This document shows positions 44,260-56,214 of a stretch of 64,000 nt of DNA, in pieces; positions within the stretch are counted from its first letter, which is position 1; every line of letters starts with the position of its first letter. The translations under genes and the position numbers were made by a program. Below the pieces are notes generated by a model. That model made no database searches. It was not told the origin of the DNA and saw only the letters and a program-made list of their open reading frames with translations. Source of the stretch: Calonectria ilicicola (taxonomy: Eukaryota; Ascomycota; Sordariomycetes; Hypocreales; Nectriaceae); assembly GCA_020809705.1 (NCBI GenBank), contig CP085825.1, positions 7,254,001-7,318,000 on the forward strand, written 5' to 3'.

Positions 44260-46119
44260 ACGTACATAATAAGCGAGTGTCCCAGACAAGTGAGTGTCCC
44301 AGAAATCCCTCAATCTCCTAACTTTTCATCCCATCATGTATTTCTCAACCATTAAAGATGTCACAACTAAATCCTGAGGTAAATATTCTTCTTGCCCTTC
44401 AAGCCCTTAGAAATGACCTATTGTTGAGCGTCCGATGGGCCGCATCGATATATAAAGTCTGCAGCAAAAAGCTAGGTCGCCGACAGAAAGGTATTCAATC
44501 TCAATGCGACACTGCCCCTAAGTCACGGAGACTATCTGATCTAGAAGAACAGATCATTGTCCAGTTCATTCTTGACCTGGATGCACGAGGATTTCCCCCG
44601 CAACTGCGTGGTGTGGAAGAAATGGCCAATCGACTGCTCGCAGATCGCGACGCGTCACCTGTCGGCAAGCGCTGGGCTTCCAACTTCGTCAAGCGACACA
44701 CAGAGCTTAAGATGCGTTTTAATCGTAGATACGATTATCAGAGGGCCAAATGTGAAGATCCAACTATTATTCGCGATTGGTTCGGGCTCGTGGAGAACAC
44801 AATCACGAAATACGGCATTAACCTAGCCGACATCTACAACTTTAATGAGATCGGCTTTATGATGGGCGTCATTGCAAGCGGAATGGTCGTCACAGGTACA
44901 GATAGGTGTGGAAACCCGAAATCAGTATAGCCCGGAAATCGGGAATGGGTTACTGCCATTCAGGCGATCAATGCCGAAGGCTGGGCGATCGCGCCGTTCA
45001 TGGTGGTTGCCGGCCAATATCATCTCGCTAGCTGGTATCAAGAAAGCAACCTCCCGGGCGATTGGGCTATTGCAACAACTCACAATGGCTGGACCGACAA
45101 TAATACAGGTCTTGAGTGGCTGAAGCACTTCAATCAACACACTAAGATGCGATCAACCGGTCGCTATCGTCTTCTGATCCTCGATGGGCACGACAATCAC
45201 CACTCGGTCAACTTTAAGAAATATTGCGAAGAGAACCACATCATCACGCTGTGTATGCCGCCTCATTCGTCTCACCTACTCCAGCCTCTTGACGTCGGGT
45301 GCTTTGGGCCGCTCAAAAAGGCATACGGTCGAGAAATTGAGCATCTCATCAGATGCTCGATAACCCATGTTTCCAAGACCGAGTTCTTCCCAGCCTTTTA
45401 TACCGCCCACGAAGCCACGATAACAAGAAGTAATATCCAGGGAGGTTTTCGAGGGGCCGGACTCGTTCCCTTGAACCCAGAAAATGTCATATCGAAGCTT
45501 GATGTGCAGCTACAGACTCTAATACCGGTCAGAGAGGAGGTCGGCCTCCCTGACCCTTGGGTCTCCAAGACGCCAAAGACGGTGCTTGAGACTAGCTCTT
45601 AGTCTGAATACCTCGAAAGACAAATTAGACAGCATAAGAGTAGCTCACCAGCGTCTATTCTTGAGGCTCTGAAGTCATTAAGTAAGGGAACAAAGGCAAT
45701 AATGCATAAGATGATGTTATTGGAATCTGAGGTTCAGATGCTTCGATAGTCAAATAAGACTCTTAGCAAGTGGCGTAGAGTAAAAAAAAACTAACTACAG
45801 AATGGAGGGAAGATGACTGTAGGTGAGGGAAGGGATGAGATTGATCAGAGAGATATTGATGTGTAGGTGATGGCAGAATTATTGGGAAGTGGTAGTTAGG
45901 GAAGGTTGAGGTAGGCAAGGGAAAGGCAGTGTGGAAAATGTGGTAAGGGTGGTTATAACTCAAGAACATGCCAGATTGTTGTTGAGAGATCTGGAGAAGA
46001 GAATAACGATTAGTTTCACTTAATTAAATATTGTGTTGTATTTTTATGCTATGTTCTATTTTAAGGGTTGAAATTTTTGGGACATTTACTTGTCTGGGAC
46101 ACTCGCTTATCATGTACGT
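44260..46119 (+). mobile_element. Inner Fot1/pogo-type DNA transposon, 1860 bp, complete
   Basis: The terminal inverted repeats of about 46 bp start ACGTACATAATAAGCGAGTG (left) and ACGTACATGATAAGCGAGTG (right, reversed), with four transitions between them. TA is duplicated on both sides (44258-44259, 46120-46121), as in the Tc1/mariner superfamily. Each repeat contains GAGTGTCCCAGA twice in near-identical form. Inside lies one transposase gene with normal base composition, in sharp contrast to the surrounding gypsy sequence. This shows that it arrived after most of the mutation of its host element had happened. Confidence 0.93.
44358..45794 (+). pseudogene. Fot1/pogo-type transposase, three in-frame TAG and a lost catalytic Asp
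   Basis: One frame of 478 codons without indels. The N-terminal DNA-binding region includes a CENP-B-like helix-turn-helix (LSDLEEQIIVQFILDLDARG, then GKRWASNFVKRHTELK). The DDE core follows: IYNFNEIGFMMG, where the family has FDE, so the first Asp is Asn; LLILDGHDNHHS, second Asp present; SSHLLQPLDVGCFGPLK, third Asp present. The C-terminal coiled segment SSPASILEALKSLSKGTKAI ends with KWRRVKKN. TAG codons at 44928-44930, 45600-45602 and 45747-45749 each stand where the family has Gln, consistent with CAG-to-TAG. Apart from these four changes it is a full-length transposase. Confidence 0.93.
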
Positions 46120-46900
46120 TAGTTAGGTTAGTAATTGATTATATTGGTATAGTTGTTTTTAGTTTTTTTAATATAAATAATTTAATAGTTAAATTTGGAT
46201 AGGTATTCTATATATTATAGTTATCTTTTATTAAGTTTTTAAGTAATTGTAAAGTAGATAATGTTTTTATAATTAATATATATTATGATTTTATAATTAT
46301 TTTTTAAAAGATATTATTAGAATTTTTTAAAAGTATTAATAATAGTAAGGAATTCTTTATTATAAATAAAGTAATTTAGCTTAAAATTATATAATTTATA
46401 TAAGTAGAATACTATAGGATATAGGTTTCCTTGTTTATCTTGTTATCCGATCTAGGCCCCTAGGGCAAAGTCCGATGTATTGGTTTCTAGCTTTATAGGT
46501 TTATTAAGGTTAAATATTGTAAGGATAGGTTCTTTTAAAATAATATTTTTTATAGCTTTAAATGATTATTATGTTTTATTTTTTTATTAAAAGATAATTC
46601 CTTTCTTAATTAATTCTATTATACTTAAGGTGATTTTACTAAATCTCTTAATAAATCTTTAATAATAATTAGTAAATCCAAGGAAGGCTTATATTTTCTT
46701 TATATTAATAGATTCTTTCCAATCTTTTATTATAGTAATTTTCTTTAGGTCTATATAAATTTTATTAAGGTTAATAATATATCTTAGAAATTCTACTTCT
46801 TGAGTATAGAATTTACTTTTTTTAATTTAACTAGAAGTTTGGTATTTTAGAGGGCTTTTAAGACCTTATAAATATATTCTTTATATTCTTCTTTATTTTT

Positions 46901-46930
46901 GGAGAAAATGAGGATATTATCTAGGTAGTA
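46901..46930 (-). pseudogene. gypsy reverse transcriptase catalytic motif remnant
   Basis: The minus strand reads YYLDNILIFS, the YLDD box of Ty3/gypsy reverse transcriptases with the second Asp changed to Asn by G-to-A. It fixes the strand and family of the element. Confidence 0.85.
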
Positions 46931-49900
46931 GATAATAAAGATATTTAAGTGTTCTTGTAATATATTAATTATTATTTACTAAAATAATACTAGTATATTT
47001 ATAAATCTAAAAGATATAATTAGGTATTTAAATAGTTTAAATTTAGTTTGGAAAGTGGTTTTCTATTTATATCCTTCTTTAATATAAATAAGATTGTATA
47101 CTTCTTTAAGATCTAGTGTAGTAAAGATATTAGCTTTATAAAGGTGATTTTTTATTTTATTAATTAATAGTAGTAGAGTGTGATTTTTAATAGTAATATT
47201 ATTAAGCTATTAGTAGTCTATAATAAGGTATAGCTTCCTGTTTTTCTTAGGTATAAATATAATAGGGTAATTAGCTTTAGAGTTTAAAATATAGATATAT
47301 CCCTTTTTAAGTATATCTTAGATATATTCCTTTAAGGTATTAAGCTTAATTTAATTAAGATTATAAATAGGGTAAAATTAGGTATTAGATCTATTTTTAA
47401 GGATGATTTTATAATCTTACTAGCTAAACTTAGGTAGTCTAGTGTCTAGTTTTTTTATAAAGAGCTTTTTATAGATTTGGTATTATAGGGGTATATTATA
47501 TAGTTTGTCTGTTTCTACTTTAGCTTTTATTTCTTTAAGGCTTTTATTAATTTATTAGAATTATATTCTAAGGTAAATGATTATTTATTATTTTTGCTTT
47601 TTTTAATTGTTCTTATATTTATATTTTATTTTTTTAAGTAATAAAGATTCTTCTTTACTTATATCTCTTACTTAGTTAAAGCTAGGAGTTTAAGATCTTT
47701 TATTATATTTTATAAAAATATTACTAGCTATATTATACTCCTTAGGTATTTACACCTAGCTAGTATACTAGTAGATATTAGGGTTGTATTAGTATAACTA
47801 TAAGTACTTTAAGATTAAGTTATATTATCCAATATTAATAATATTAAAGGTTATTCTTTAGTTCTTTCCTTTAATAAAAACTTTCAAGTAATTAATCTTC
47901 TTATCTATAATACTATTATTATATTTAAAGGGTGTTCCTTTTATATTAATAATTTTGTATAGGTTGATTTTTATTATCTATAATAATTAAAGTTTATTAA
48001 TTACTTAAGAATTTATATAATTTTACTTAGCTCCATTATCCACTATAATATTATATTACTTTCTTTTAATCCTTACTTCTATTTCTAATTATTATTAAGG
48101 TTACTCTTTAGTTATAGAGTATAAAGCTTTTTTAGGGAGTTCTTTTAATAACTTTAGAGATTATTGCCCTAGCCGCTCCTGCTGCTCTTTTACAAAGGGC
48201 TTTACTTATTTTTTAGTTTTATTTAATGCTAGGTTATTATTTTATTTATTATATAGATATTATATTTAGGGTTTTAATATTTATTTTAAGATAGCTTACT
48301 ATAATTAGAGAACTTAGGCTTATTTAGTTTTAATATAGTAAACTAATAGTAAGGGTTTTTTTCTATTACTTTATATTAATTAAAATATCTCCTATAAATA
48401 TAGTAAATAATTATATTTTCTATTTTAATAGGAAAGTATATTATATATTACTTTTATTCTATATATTAGAGGTAGTTATAGTTATAGTAGCTTATTTATA
48501 AGATATTTTTATATTCTTTATATATTATATTTAATCTAGAGTTATTCTCCTTATATTAGATAGATCGGAGGTTATAGTTTCCTAATTACCATTTATTTTA
48601 TATAAGTAGGAAGATTTTATCTCCATCCTATAAAAGTTCCTTAACTTATTAGGCCATTCTTTTAATACTAGTTATCTATTTTCTATTTCTATTTTTATTA
48701 TAAGTGCAAGTATTTTACTATATTAGTGCTTTATTAGTATATATATCTAAGATAGATATAGAGATTCCTATCTTCTTAGCTTATTCTAACTATTTGTAGG
48801 GAAGGCAGGACTAGCCTTTTTATTAGATTGATTATACTTTTTGGATAGCTTTATTAATTTCTTATTATAGAATAAATTTTATCTTATATAACTTATGGTT
48901 TTCTATATATTGCTTAATTATAGTAGTTAGTTTATATTTCTTAATAATAGCAAGAATAACTTTTCCTATAATATCCTCTTTTCCTTCTAGTACTAGGGTC
49001 TATTGAGTTTTTATAGTATTAAGTTATTTCTGTCCTTCTAGTATAAGTTTAAATTAATTTCCTATTTTTAAGGAGTAGTATTTAAAGGATTTATATCCTT
49101 TTTTCCATAGTTAAAGTAGGTAATCTTACTTTTATTATACCTTTAGGTAGTGCTGAGTTCTATTGGCCCTAAATGAGTCCTATATATAGTGCTTTATTGC
49201 TTATTCTAGGTTTTTCCTTTATTTAGAATATATAGGTTTTTATTATTTTGGGTGTATTTCTTATATTGGTTAAATTGTTTTTTATTAATCTTAATAATAT
49301 TTTTAATATATTCCAAGAGTTTTTTAGCTAGTCTTCTTTATAGATTTTGTTCTTAATTTTGCTTTTTAGGCCTTTATAATAGAGTTCTATTAGTACGTTA
49401 TTATTTTAGACTATTTATACTATAATTCTTTTAAACTTGGCTAAATACTGGTTATAAGATTTTGTTTATTTAAGTTTATATAATTAATTTATAATTTATT
49501 ATTTTATATTAATTATATCAAAATTATCTTTAATAATAATTTTAAAATATTCTTAATCTCTAAAGATCTTTTAGATCTCTTTATTTTAATCAATATTATT
49601 CTCATTTTTTAAATAATCTTTTATAATAGATTTAAATTATACTTCTGTATTTCCTTAGAGAAAGGTTTTAGTATATAATACTTAGGCTTCAAGGGTTGTA
49701 AGTGGCGTTAGGAAAAAGCGAAAGTATTCCTTTATTTGGGTGAGGAAGAGGATTATATTGGCAGCCTTTTCTAGGAAGGGCTCTAGGACCAGGGGTCTCA
49801 GAATTTCACTAATGTCTTTACCCTTATTTCTTTTAACTATAGTAGTTCTAGCTTTTTCTGCTTTAAGTTATACTTATGTATCTGTGAGTTTCTTCTTAAC

Positions 49901-50022
49901 CTACTGTAGTTCTATAATTAACTCGGCGTTGCTAGGAGGAGCAATGGTAGCAGGGTTCTTTTTAGATATTATTATTATTTAATTGTTGATGTGGGTAATT
50001 AATTAAATAAGAGCTTTTAATA

Positions 50023-50412
50023 TATAATGGTCTGGTTAATTCCTAATTTAATAAATTAATTAAAATAAAAGGTTTATTGTTAGTAGGATAGTTAGGTGTA
50101 TTATAATAAATAAAGCAATAGAAGTATTATATTAGGTAATAGTTAATTATAATTAAGGTAACCAAGTTATATTAAAAGCTAATTAGTTCTATTCCTTATA
50201 ATAGGATCTAATCTATTTATATATTATTATTCTATTTTAATGTATGTAGTACACTTAGTGCACTAGGTACAATACCTTTTGTATTTGTTGTGATAGTCGC
50301 CCTTATCGCTCCTTGTTTGATTGGTCGTATGTAACTATAGGGTAGCTGGTTTCTTACAGGTTGTGGCATTCTGCCACCCTAGACCGCCCTGGGTATGACA
50401 TGGGTCGTAACA
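50023..50412 (-). repeat. gypsy LTR, 5' copy (element on minus strand)
   Basis: 390 bp, the less mutated LTR copy, retaining CG-containing stretches such as GACCGCCCTGGGTATGACAT. Its right end TAACA directly abuts the interrupted inverted repeat of the outer pogo element. Confidence 0.9.
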
Positions 50413-52257
50413 ATACATCGTAGACAAGTATATATTACACTTTCCACTACCCCCTATTTTTAATTTAAGATAAAAATATTACAAAACATTTAATTAATTA
50501 AAATTAATCACTATTCTTTTCTTTAAAGATCTCAATAATTACCTAATATATTCTTATATTATAATCAATCTTGCTGCAAATCCTATAATGCCTTTTACTT
50601 AATCACACTAACTTCCCTTAACTACTACTTTTTAATAATTTTATTTATATTTATATATTTATATTTATTTAGTTAATTGCTTCTTATATACTAGCTACTA
50701 TTATTATCCTTTTATTTTATAATTTAATTCTTTTTAATCTATAATATTTATTAAGTATTTTATTTATTTATTAAAGATTTTATATTTTAACTTTTATTAA
50801 TATTATTTTATATATAATTACCTTTATTCTTTTAAAAAGTAATTATAATATCTTAATAATAGACTTTAAAGAGGTACTTTATAATCTTTTAATTTATCTT
50901 TTAAAATACTTAGATTAAAAGTTAATCTTAATAATATTCCTTGGAGTCTTTAGAGCCTAAGGGTTAGTAAGCTTAATTATTTAATTAAAGGATATTAGAG
51001 TTTATAATTATATATTAAGCTTTAATATAATATTTTCTATATTTAGAGAATAAAGCCTAGTTTCTTTAAATTTTACTTAAATATTCTTTTTTATAATAAT
51101 AGTATTATATATATTATAAAAGATTAAAAAGAAGTTAGACTTTAAAATATAAATTATAAAGTATTTAATTAAATACTTTATTTCTTTTCTATATATTATT
51201 TTTAATAGTTTAAAGTATATAATATTAAATAGCTAAAGTAGATATAATAAATTAAATAATATATAAAGTATAATAATTTTATTATTTTTATAATATTTTT
51301 TAAATTAAATTAAATAATAATTTTTATATTTATTAAGAATAAAAAGATAATAATAATTAATTAATTAATTACTTATATAATAATTAAAATACTTTAATTA
51401 TTTAAGATTTATTATATTATTAGTTTAGCTATTTTAAATAATAGTAATAGCCTAATTGGCTAGAAGATTACTTTCTTTATATTAATTAGTAAAATAATAT
51501 TAATTTATAGTAATAAGAAATAATAGAATTACCTAGCCTCTTATATTAATAGTTTAAATAACTATTATCCATTCTCAATTTCTAAACTAGATTAATTTTA
51601 AATTTAAATATCTTTTTATATCTATTATAATTATTCTACTTATAATAATATCTATTATAAAGCCAATTTTATTAAAATTATAAATATTATTTAATTTAAT
51701 ATTATACTTTTTTATTATATTTATTATAAACTTAAATTAATTATTAATAATCTTTAAATCTTTATATTTAACCTTTTTATAATTATATTTACAAAAAAAT
51801 TATATTTTAAACTTTATATATCACTTTATAAAATTTAAAACCTAATACTAACTAACTAATAATTCATTTTAATTAAAAAGTAATTAATTAACTATTTCCT
51901 TTATACTAGAAAGCTATAAAAGGAATCCTTATAAATCTAGATCTAGAATAAACTAAAGAATGATATCCTCTTCTAGATTGGATAGCTTGTATGATGGAGG
52001 GACCTAATTGCTTTAAGATTGAATCCCCTTCTGCCGACGATGTAGCCTATGCTCATTGACTTTATAGATCTGTGCAGCCTTTCGGGTGCTTAATTTTTGG
52101 GGACCTTAAATGGCTTAAAAGGCAAGAAGGGTATTAGCCTCTATATTGGACTGTGATATATTTAATAGTTGAGAAGTATTTGATCAATTGAAAAGTATTG
52201 TGTATGAGGGATTTTTGCGATGCATACTTGTCTGCGACGTATGCTTATTATATACGT
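50413..52257. mobile_element. Right part of the outer Fot1/pogo element
   Basis: The body of the outer element. Most of 50460-51900 is nearly pure A/T with no readable transposase. The last 300 bases (about 51950-52257) keep a more balanced composition, and the terminal repeat is clear. No function remains. Confidence 0.7.
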
Positions 52258-54429
52258 TATATAATATTTTTTTTATTAAATAATATATATATAATATAAT
52301 TTTAAAAATTATTATATATAATAAAGCTTATATAAATAATCTATAAATAAAAAAATCTAATAAAGGAAAAGTCTATACAAAAGATTAATTAAATAAGTAG
52401 TGTTAGTAGGTTTATTTAAAGGCTAAAGAAAAGTTAATCGGATCAATTGAAACCTTCAACTCAACCCTCAATGCAATACCTGTGAGACACGAATGTCCCC
52501 CCCAAGCGGGGCCTGAGGTAGTAAACCCAAGTGTTCATTGAGGATGTCGACATGGAGACTTTTTTGTTGGCCAAGCTTGTGTTAGCTAGTGGTTGGTAAA
52601 TTGGCGAGACAAGCGCAATTTGGTTGGTTGTAGGCTTATCGCCGTTTTCAGCTTTAGGCGCGGTGACAGCTGCAACGACGTCTAAGCCTCGAAGGCTAGA
52701 AGAGCTAAGTTTCGAGTTTTCAAGGATGAATCCTTTGTGGTCACTTGGGGAAGCCCCGAATTGCTTGTCTGAGTCTCGGCCGTCAACGCTTGACTTGAAG
52801 CTGACGCCAAGCTGCGCACTGCAGGTGTTCCAGCTTTTTATAGTTGATTTAATTTGATTTTTGGACTTTGCATACTCGAGGCACTTTAGGGCATGGCGTG
52901 ACTTGCCACCCACGCTCTTGCGTCACTTAATACAGCTTGACACCCACGTTAAGATCGCTGAGGAGTGACAAAAACTGCTGCGGCTTACGCCCAATTGCTT
53001 CCTTTTGCGTCTTGATGCACCGAAGATCCTATCTTAGACGAGAAATTCTGTGGACAGGAGCTGTGTTCCGCAATTTACACCCAGTAGCATCTTGTGTGTG
53101 CAATGCATCATGCAGTCATTTGCAAGTGGATCATTCTCACCCGCTACGAGATTCCTGCCGTGCCATCGCACCGTCTTACTCCGCATACTACTTGATTTGG
53201 ATCATCCAATCCTCAGTACTGGTACGCCCAAACAATGGCCAAATTTAGATTCCGGGTGTTAACTTACATTTCAAAAAGGTTGCATAACACTATTGACATT
53301 CACCTGATACGCAATATCTCCTTCGACAACCATGAGATGAATTGGTGTATTCGACACCTGATGCGGCCAAATACGGGCGATGCGTCTTGGAAAGAAGCTG
53401 AGACAAAACCGCTAACCAACCAGAATCATCGACTAATGTACCCGACAGAATTCGGATGCCGGTCGGATTGGACTAGCATGTGCGTAGTATCCACACACGG
53501 GAAGAATACCAAGCCATTACTTGTCTGCTTTGAAGCCCCAATGTCAGAATTGGGACACTGTCTCAGTCATCTCGAAAAATAAAATGAGGGGTCATGCTTT
53601 GGATACCACAAGGTGATAGGGTATGCAGAGAAGCGGTGAGGGCGTAGCAATTGCGACATGCACGCGTTTTGTTTCAGTTGAAGGCCTCAATTATGTGAAC
53701 TTCTTGGCACATCGCACGTCGACTTGACTGTGAGCATGTGGTGCTCAAGTACTTAGGAATCCAGAGTCACACGTCCTCTACAGAAGGTCATTCACTCTCA
53801 CCCGTGCAAGAAACAAAAACATTCTCAAAAAAAAGAAACTTGAATATTTGGTCCGCTTTGGCATTTACCTGCTCATCATGGATAAACACGTCGTCGTAGT
53901 GGAAATAATCCCGGTACTCTCAACAACTTAGATCAGGCAGCTATTAAAAAGCATTCAATGAATCCATCAAACACACCCGCACTGCCTTTGCCATCCGCTC
54001 CCAAGTGTGCGTTAGCATTCATCTCGGTCGGACCGACAGCCCATCCTTCAGAAGAGAGATATAGCCGGACGTATCGGCAACCCGATCGCAAGCCAAAGAG
54101 CACTAAGCCGTCAAAGAACTTATTTCCTTAGCTGATGCGACGTCCCAACAGCTCAATTGCACCAAAAAACAAAAATGCAAAAATGGATTGCCGATCCGGA
54201 CCGGTATAGCTTTTACTCTTATTTGATCATTTGCTGTAATAGATTTATATGTTTGTCACACCGGTTGCCTAAAGGTCAAAAATCTTCATCCCGATCTTGA
54301 GATCTTAGTGATCGGTTGTTTGCTGGGAGCTATGGACCTTCGGTGTCCGAGAATGGCTGGCTTTGTTGGAGCAAGCTTTGAACGTGGAAGACCGCAATGA
54401 TTATATTATTATGGGGAGCTGGTTAACCA
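52258..54429. other. End of the AT-rich block, then intergenic
   Basis: 52258-52430 is A/T rich, the counterpart of 41280-41634. From about 52440 the composition becomes normal. Open frames at 52461-52913 (minus, GTG start) and 53235-53582 (plus) have no motif and no neighbouring exons; they are not annotated as genes. 3' flank of the HET gene at the right. Confidence 0.45.
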
Positions 54430-56214
54430 TTATGAAATAAGCCGTCTCCATATTGAGGCTTTCTTGATCCTTGATTCTAGTTTCATAGCCGTCTCGGCAG
54501 GATTTGCATCATGCTGGCGCCCGGTTCCGACCTGGTAGTTATACAAGATGACTTCTGCCGCCTCTGCAATTATGCCCGGCCTGTAAATCGGCTCGGCGTG
54601 TATGTCGACCAAAAAGTATTTAGATCCATCCGAGATTATTGGCTTAGCGTCTACTTGAACGTAGGTTTTCTCCATCTCCATCACGGTACCAGCTGGCTGA
54701 GGGTTAAATTGTTCTTGTAGTTCTCGAAATGAAAACTGGTCCACTTCCTCTGAGAGCTTCTCTGCTGCTGAAATCCCACCTTCTGGTGGTATCTCTAGGG
54801 CACAGAATCCAACCTTGAACTCGGCAGAGGACCCAATCATCACTAGCAGTTTTCCGCCTTCTGATCGCGAAAATAGTAAAGCTGCGGCCAGTTGGCTATA
54901 GCCTTTAGTGCATCGAAATCCAACTCTCATTGTTTTCGGAAGCCATTGGCGCGCATCCACCTCCCGGCTGGACAAAACCTTGCGGGGTGGATTGGATTCC
55001 TGATCGGGAGATGTAATGATTTTTGTTAATTGGTACGTGTCTGTTGGCGGGCCTTTATGCAACTGCAGGACATGCTCCGGGAATACTCCTTCGGCCTCAA
55101 CCAACCATGTCTGGGGGAACTTTTGAGGCACATAGATTTTCTCATGCCGCCCACGGTCATGGACTTTGGCAAGCTGATTGACTCTAACACGGACATATTG
55201 CTGGTAGCCATACGATGCCTTTTTCAGGTACAGGGCAATAAAATTGGAGTCTTCGTAGTCTGGCGGCACAGGACAATCCAACGCTGCGAGGAAAACACCA
55301 TTTTCGCGACGAGTAATCGGCAGGTCAATGCAAAGGCCCCGGTTAGTCATACTATAAGGCGGGCGCGGTTCCCAGTCCTGGTAGGGTATCATGGAACTGG
55401 AGTATGCAAATAAACGAGGAGATTCAGCCAACAGGCCACGTGGTGCATCAGCCGGTGCATCCAAATCTACCCAGGCAAACAGGGAATGGTCGTCTGAAAT
55501 TTTCATTATTTCTTCCTGGAGGCGCAGAAATGCCTTGTCTCCTTCACCGTAGAGCATCGGCATGTTGACTCCAAACAAGCCCATGAGACAATAGGCTTGG
55601 TCCTCCAGCCTGGTTGTCTCGCGGAATGCGGCCCAAGACATTCGCTTTGCGACACTCGCCGATTCCACGGGCCGTGCGCCAATGAGTATGTCTTCGTCGA
55701 TGGCTGTGATCTCTGCTATTGACACTATCAAAGCCGCCTTTGTGTCAATTCGTGACCAATCCTGAGAGTAGAAAACCAAGTTGTTTGGTGCCAAGAGCTC
55801 CTGCAGCGTCCAACCCCTGGTAAACCACCTACTTTTTGCAAATTCAGAGCCAGCGCTTACGCCAGGTGCTGCGAAGACGTCGGCGAGGTAGGCATAGCAG
55901 ATAATAGCATTTTGGTACCAATTGTACATGGAATTGATGGCTTCGGATAGCTCGGCACTGCTCGACTTGTCGATGCAGCAGGAATCAATCCAGACATACT
56001 CCAGTTCGTCGGCGATGGCCTGAAGGCAGGTGTATCGTACCTTTGCGAATCCGCGCTGCTCTGAAAAAGTCTTGTTCCGGACATGTTCATAAAGGACTTC
56101 GCCATCCTCCCATGTGTGCGAAAGGATGGCATATTTCGGGATGTTTTTATAACTGAATTCCACCATGGATAGACCAGATGGACCTTCGATCGAGGAGGCT
56201 TTCAGTAACCGCAT
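54430..56214 (-). CDS. HET-domain (heterokaryon incompatibility) protein
   Basis: A single-exon protein of 594 residues with an N-terminal HET domain (about residues 1-240), the domain that triggers cell death or self/non-self rejection in filamentous fungi. Characteristic blocks in order: MRLLKASS at the start, KYAILSHTWEDGEVLYEH, LEYVWIDSCCIDKSSSAEL, INSMYNWYQNAIICYAYLAD, SRWFTRGWTLQELLAP and YCLMGLFGVNMPMLYGEG. The block order and the YGEG..AFLRLQEEI follow-on match the HET-E/HET-D type N-terminus. There is no NACHT or WD40 domain; residues 250-594 form an unassigned C-terminal region typical of short HET proteins. The frame is intact. It is head to head with the LITAF-domain gene, with 354 bp between the start codons, so the two probably share regulatory sequence. 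Confidence 0.93.
   Translation of the reverse strand: MRLLKASSIEGPSGLSMVEFSYKNIPKYAILSHTWEDGEVLYEHVRNKTFSEQRGFAKVRYTCLQAIADELEYVWIDSCCIDKSSSAELSEAINSMYNWYQNAIICYAYLADVFAAPGVSAGSEFAKSRWFTRGWTLQELLAPNNLVFYSQDWSRIDTKAALIVSIAEITAIDEDILIGARPVESASVAKRMSWAAFRETTRLEDQAYCLMGLFGVNMPMLYGEGDKAFLRLQEEIMKISDDHSLFAWVDLDAPADAPRGLLAESPRLFAYSSSMIPYQDWEPRPPYSMTNRGLCIDLPITRRENGVFLAALDCPVPPDYEDSNFIALYLKKASYGYQQYVRVRVNQLAKVHDRGRHEKIYVPQKFPQTWLVEAEGVFPEHVLQLHKGPPTDTYQLTKIITSPDQESNPPRKVLSSREVDARQWLPKTMRVGFRCTKGYSQLAAALLFSRSEGGKLLVMIGSSAEFKVGFCALEIPPEGGISAAEKLSEEVDQFSFRELQEQFNPQPAGTVMEMEKTYVQVDAKPIISDGSKYFLVDIHAEPIYRPGIIAEAAEVILYNYQVGTGRQHDANPAETAMKLESRIKKASIWRRLIS

Larger units (their letters stand above)
41655..50412 (-). 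mobile_element. Ty3/gypsy LTR retrotransposon, degenerate, inserted in the outer pogo element
   Basis: Two direct LTRs (41655-42045 and 50023-50412) begin and end with the family's usual edges; on the minus strand the LTR starts TGTTACGACCC. The target duplication is ATATA (41650-41654) and ATACA (end of the right LTR, 50413-50417 on the other side), one C/T change apart. Reverse transcriptase is on the minus strand at about 46901-46930, reading YYLDNILIFS, where active enzymes have YLDDILIFS. The interior is so A/T rich that no long frame survives. A second DNA transposon (44260-46119) sits within it. The undisturbed length would be about 6.9 kb. Confidence 0.9.
41635..52257. mobile_element. 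Outer Fot1/pogo-type DNA transposon, split by a gypsy insertion
   Basis: The right end, reversed, reads ACGTATATAATAAGCATACG, then TCGCAGACAAGTATGCATCG; it is bordered by TA at 52258. The left end is ACATATATAATAAGC at 41635, bordered by TA at 41633-41634, and breaks off at 41654. It resumes after the gypsy element at 50413 as TCGTAGACAAGTATATATT (with ATACA before it). Without the insertion the element is about 1.86 kb, the size of the inner Fot1/pogo copy, and its repeat has the same layout (ACGTA.ATAATAAGC....C.CAGACAAGT). The transposase is unreadable because of A/T-directed mutation. Confidence 0.78.

Noticed and set aside
49740..49982. 80-codon hydrophobic frame inside the gypsy element
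   Set aside because: It lies on the strand opposite to the element's genes and arises from A/T-rich mutated sequence.
52461..52913. 150-codon minus-strand frame just outside the AT-rich block
   Set aside because: It starts with GTG, has no recognisable domain and no partner exons; the composition is not like neighbouring genes.
53235..53582. 115-codon plus-strand frame
   Set aside because: No motif, no splice context, mixed codon usage.
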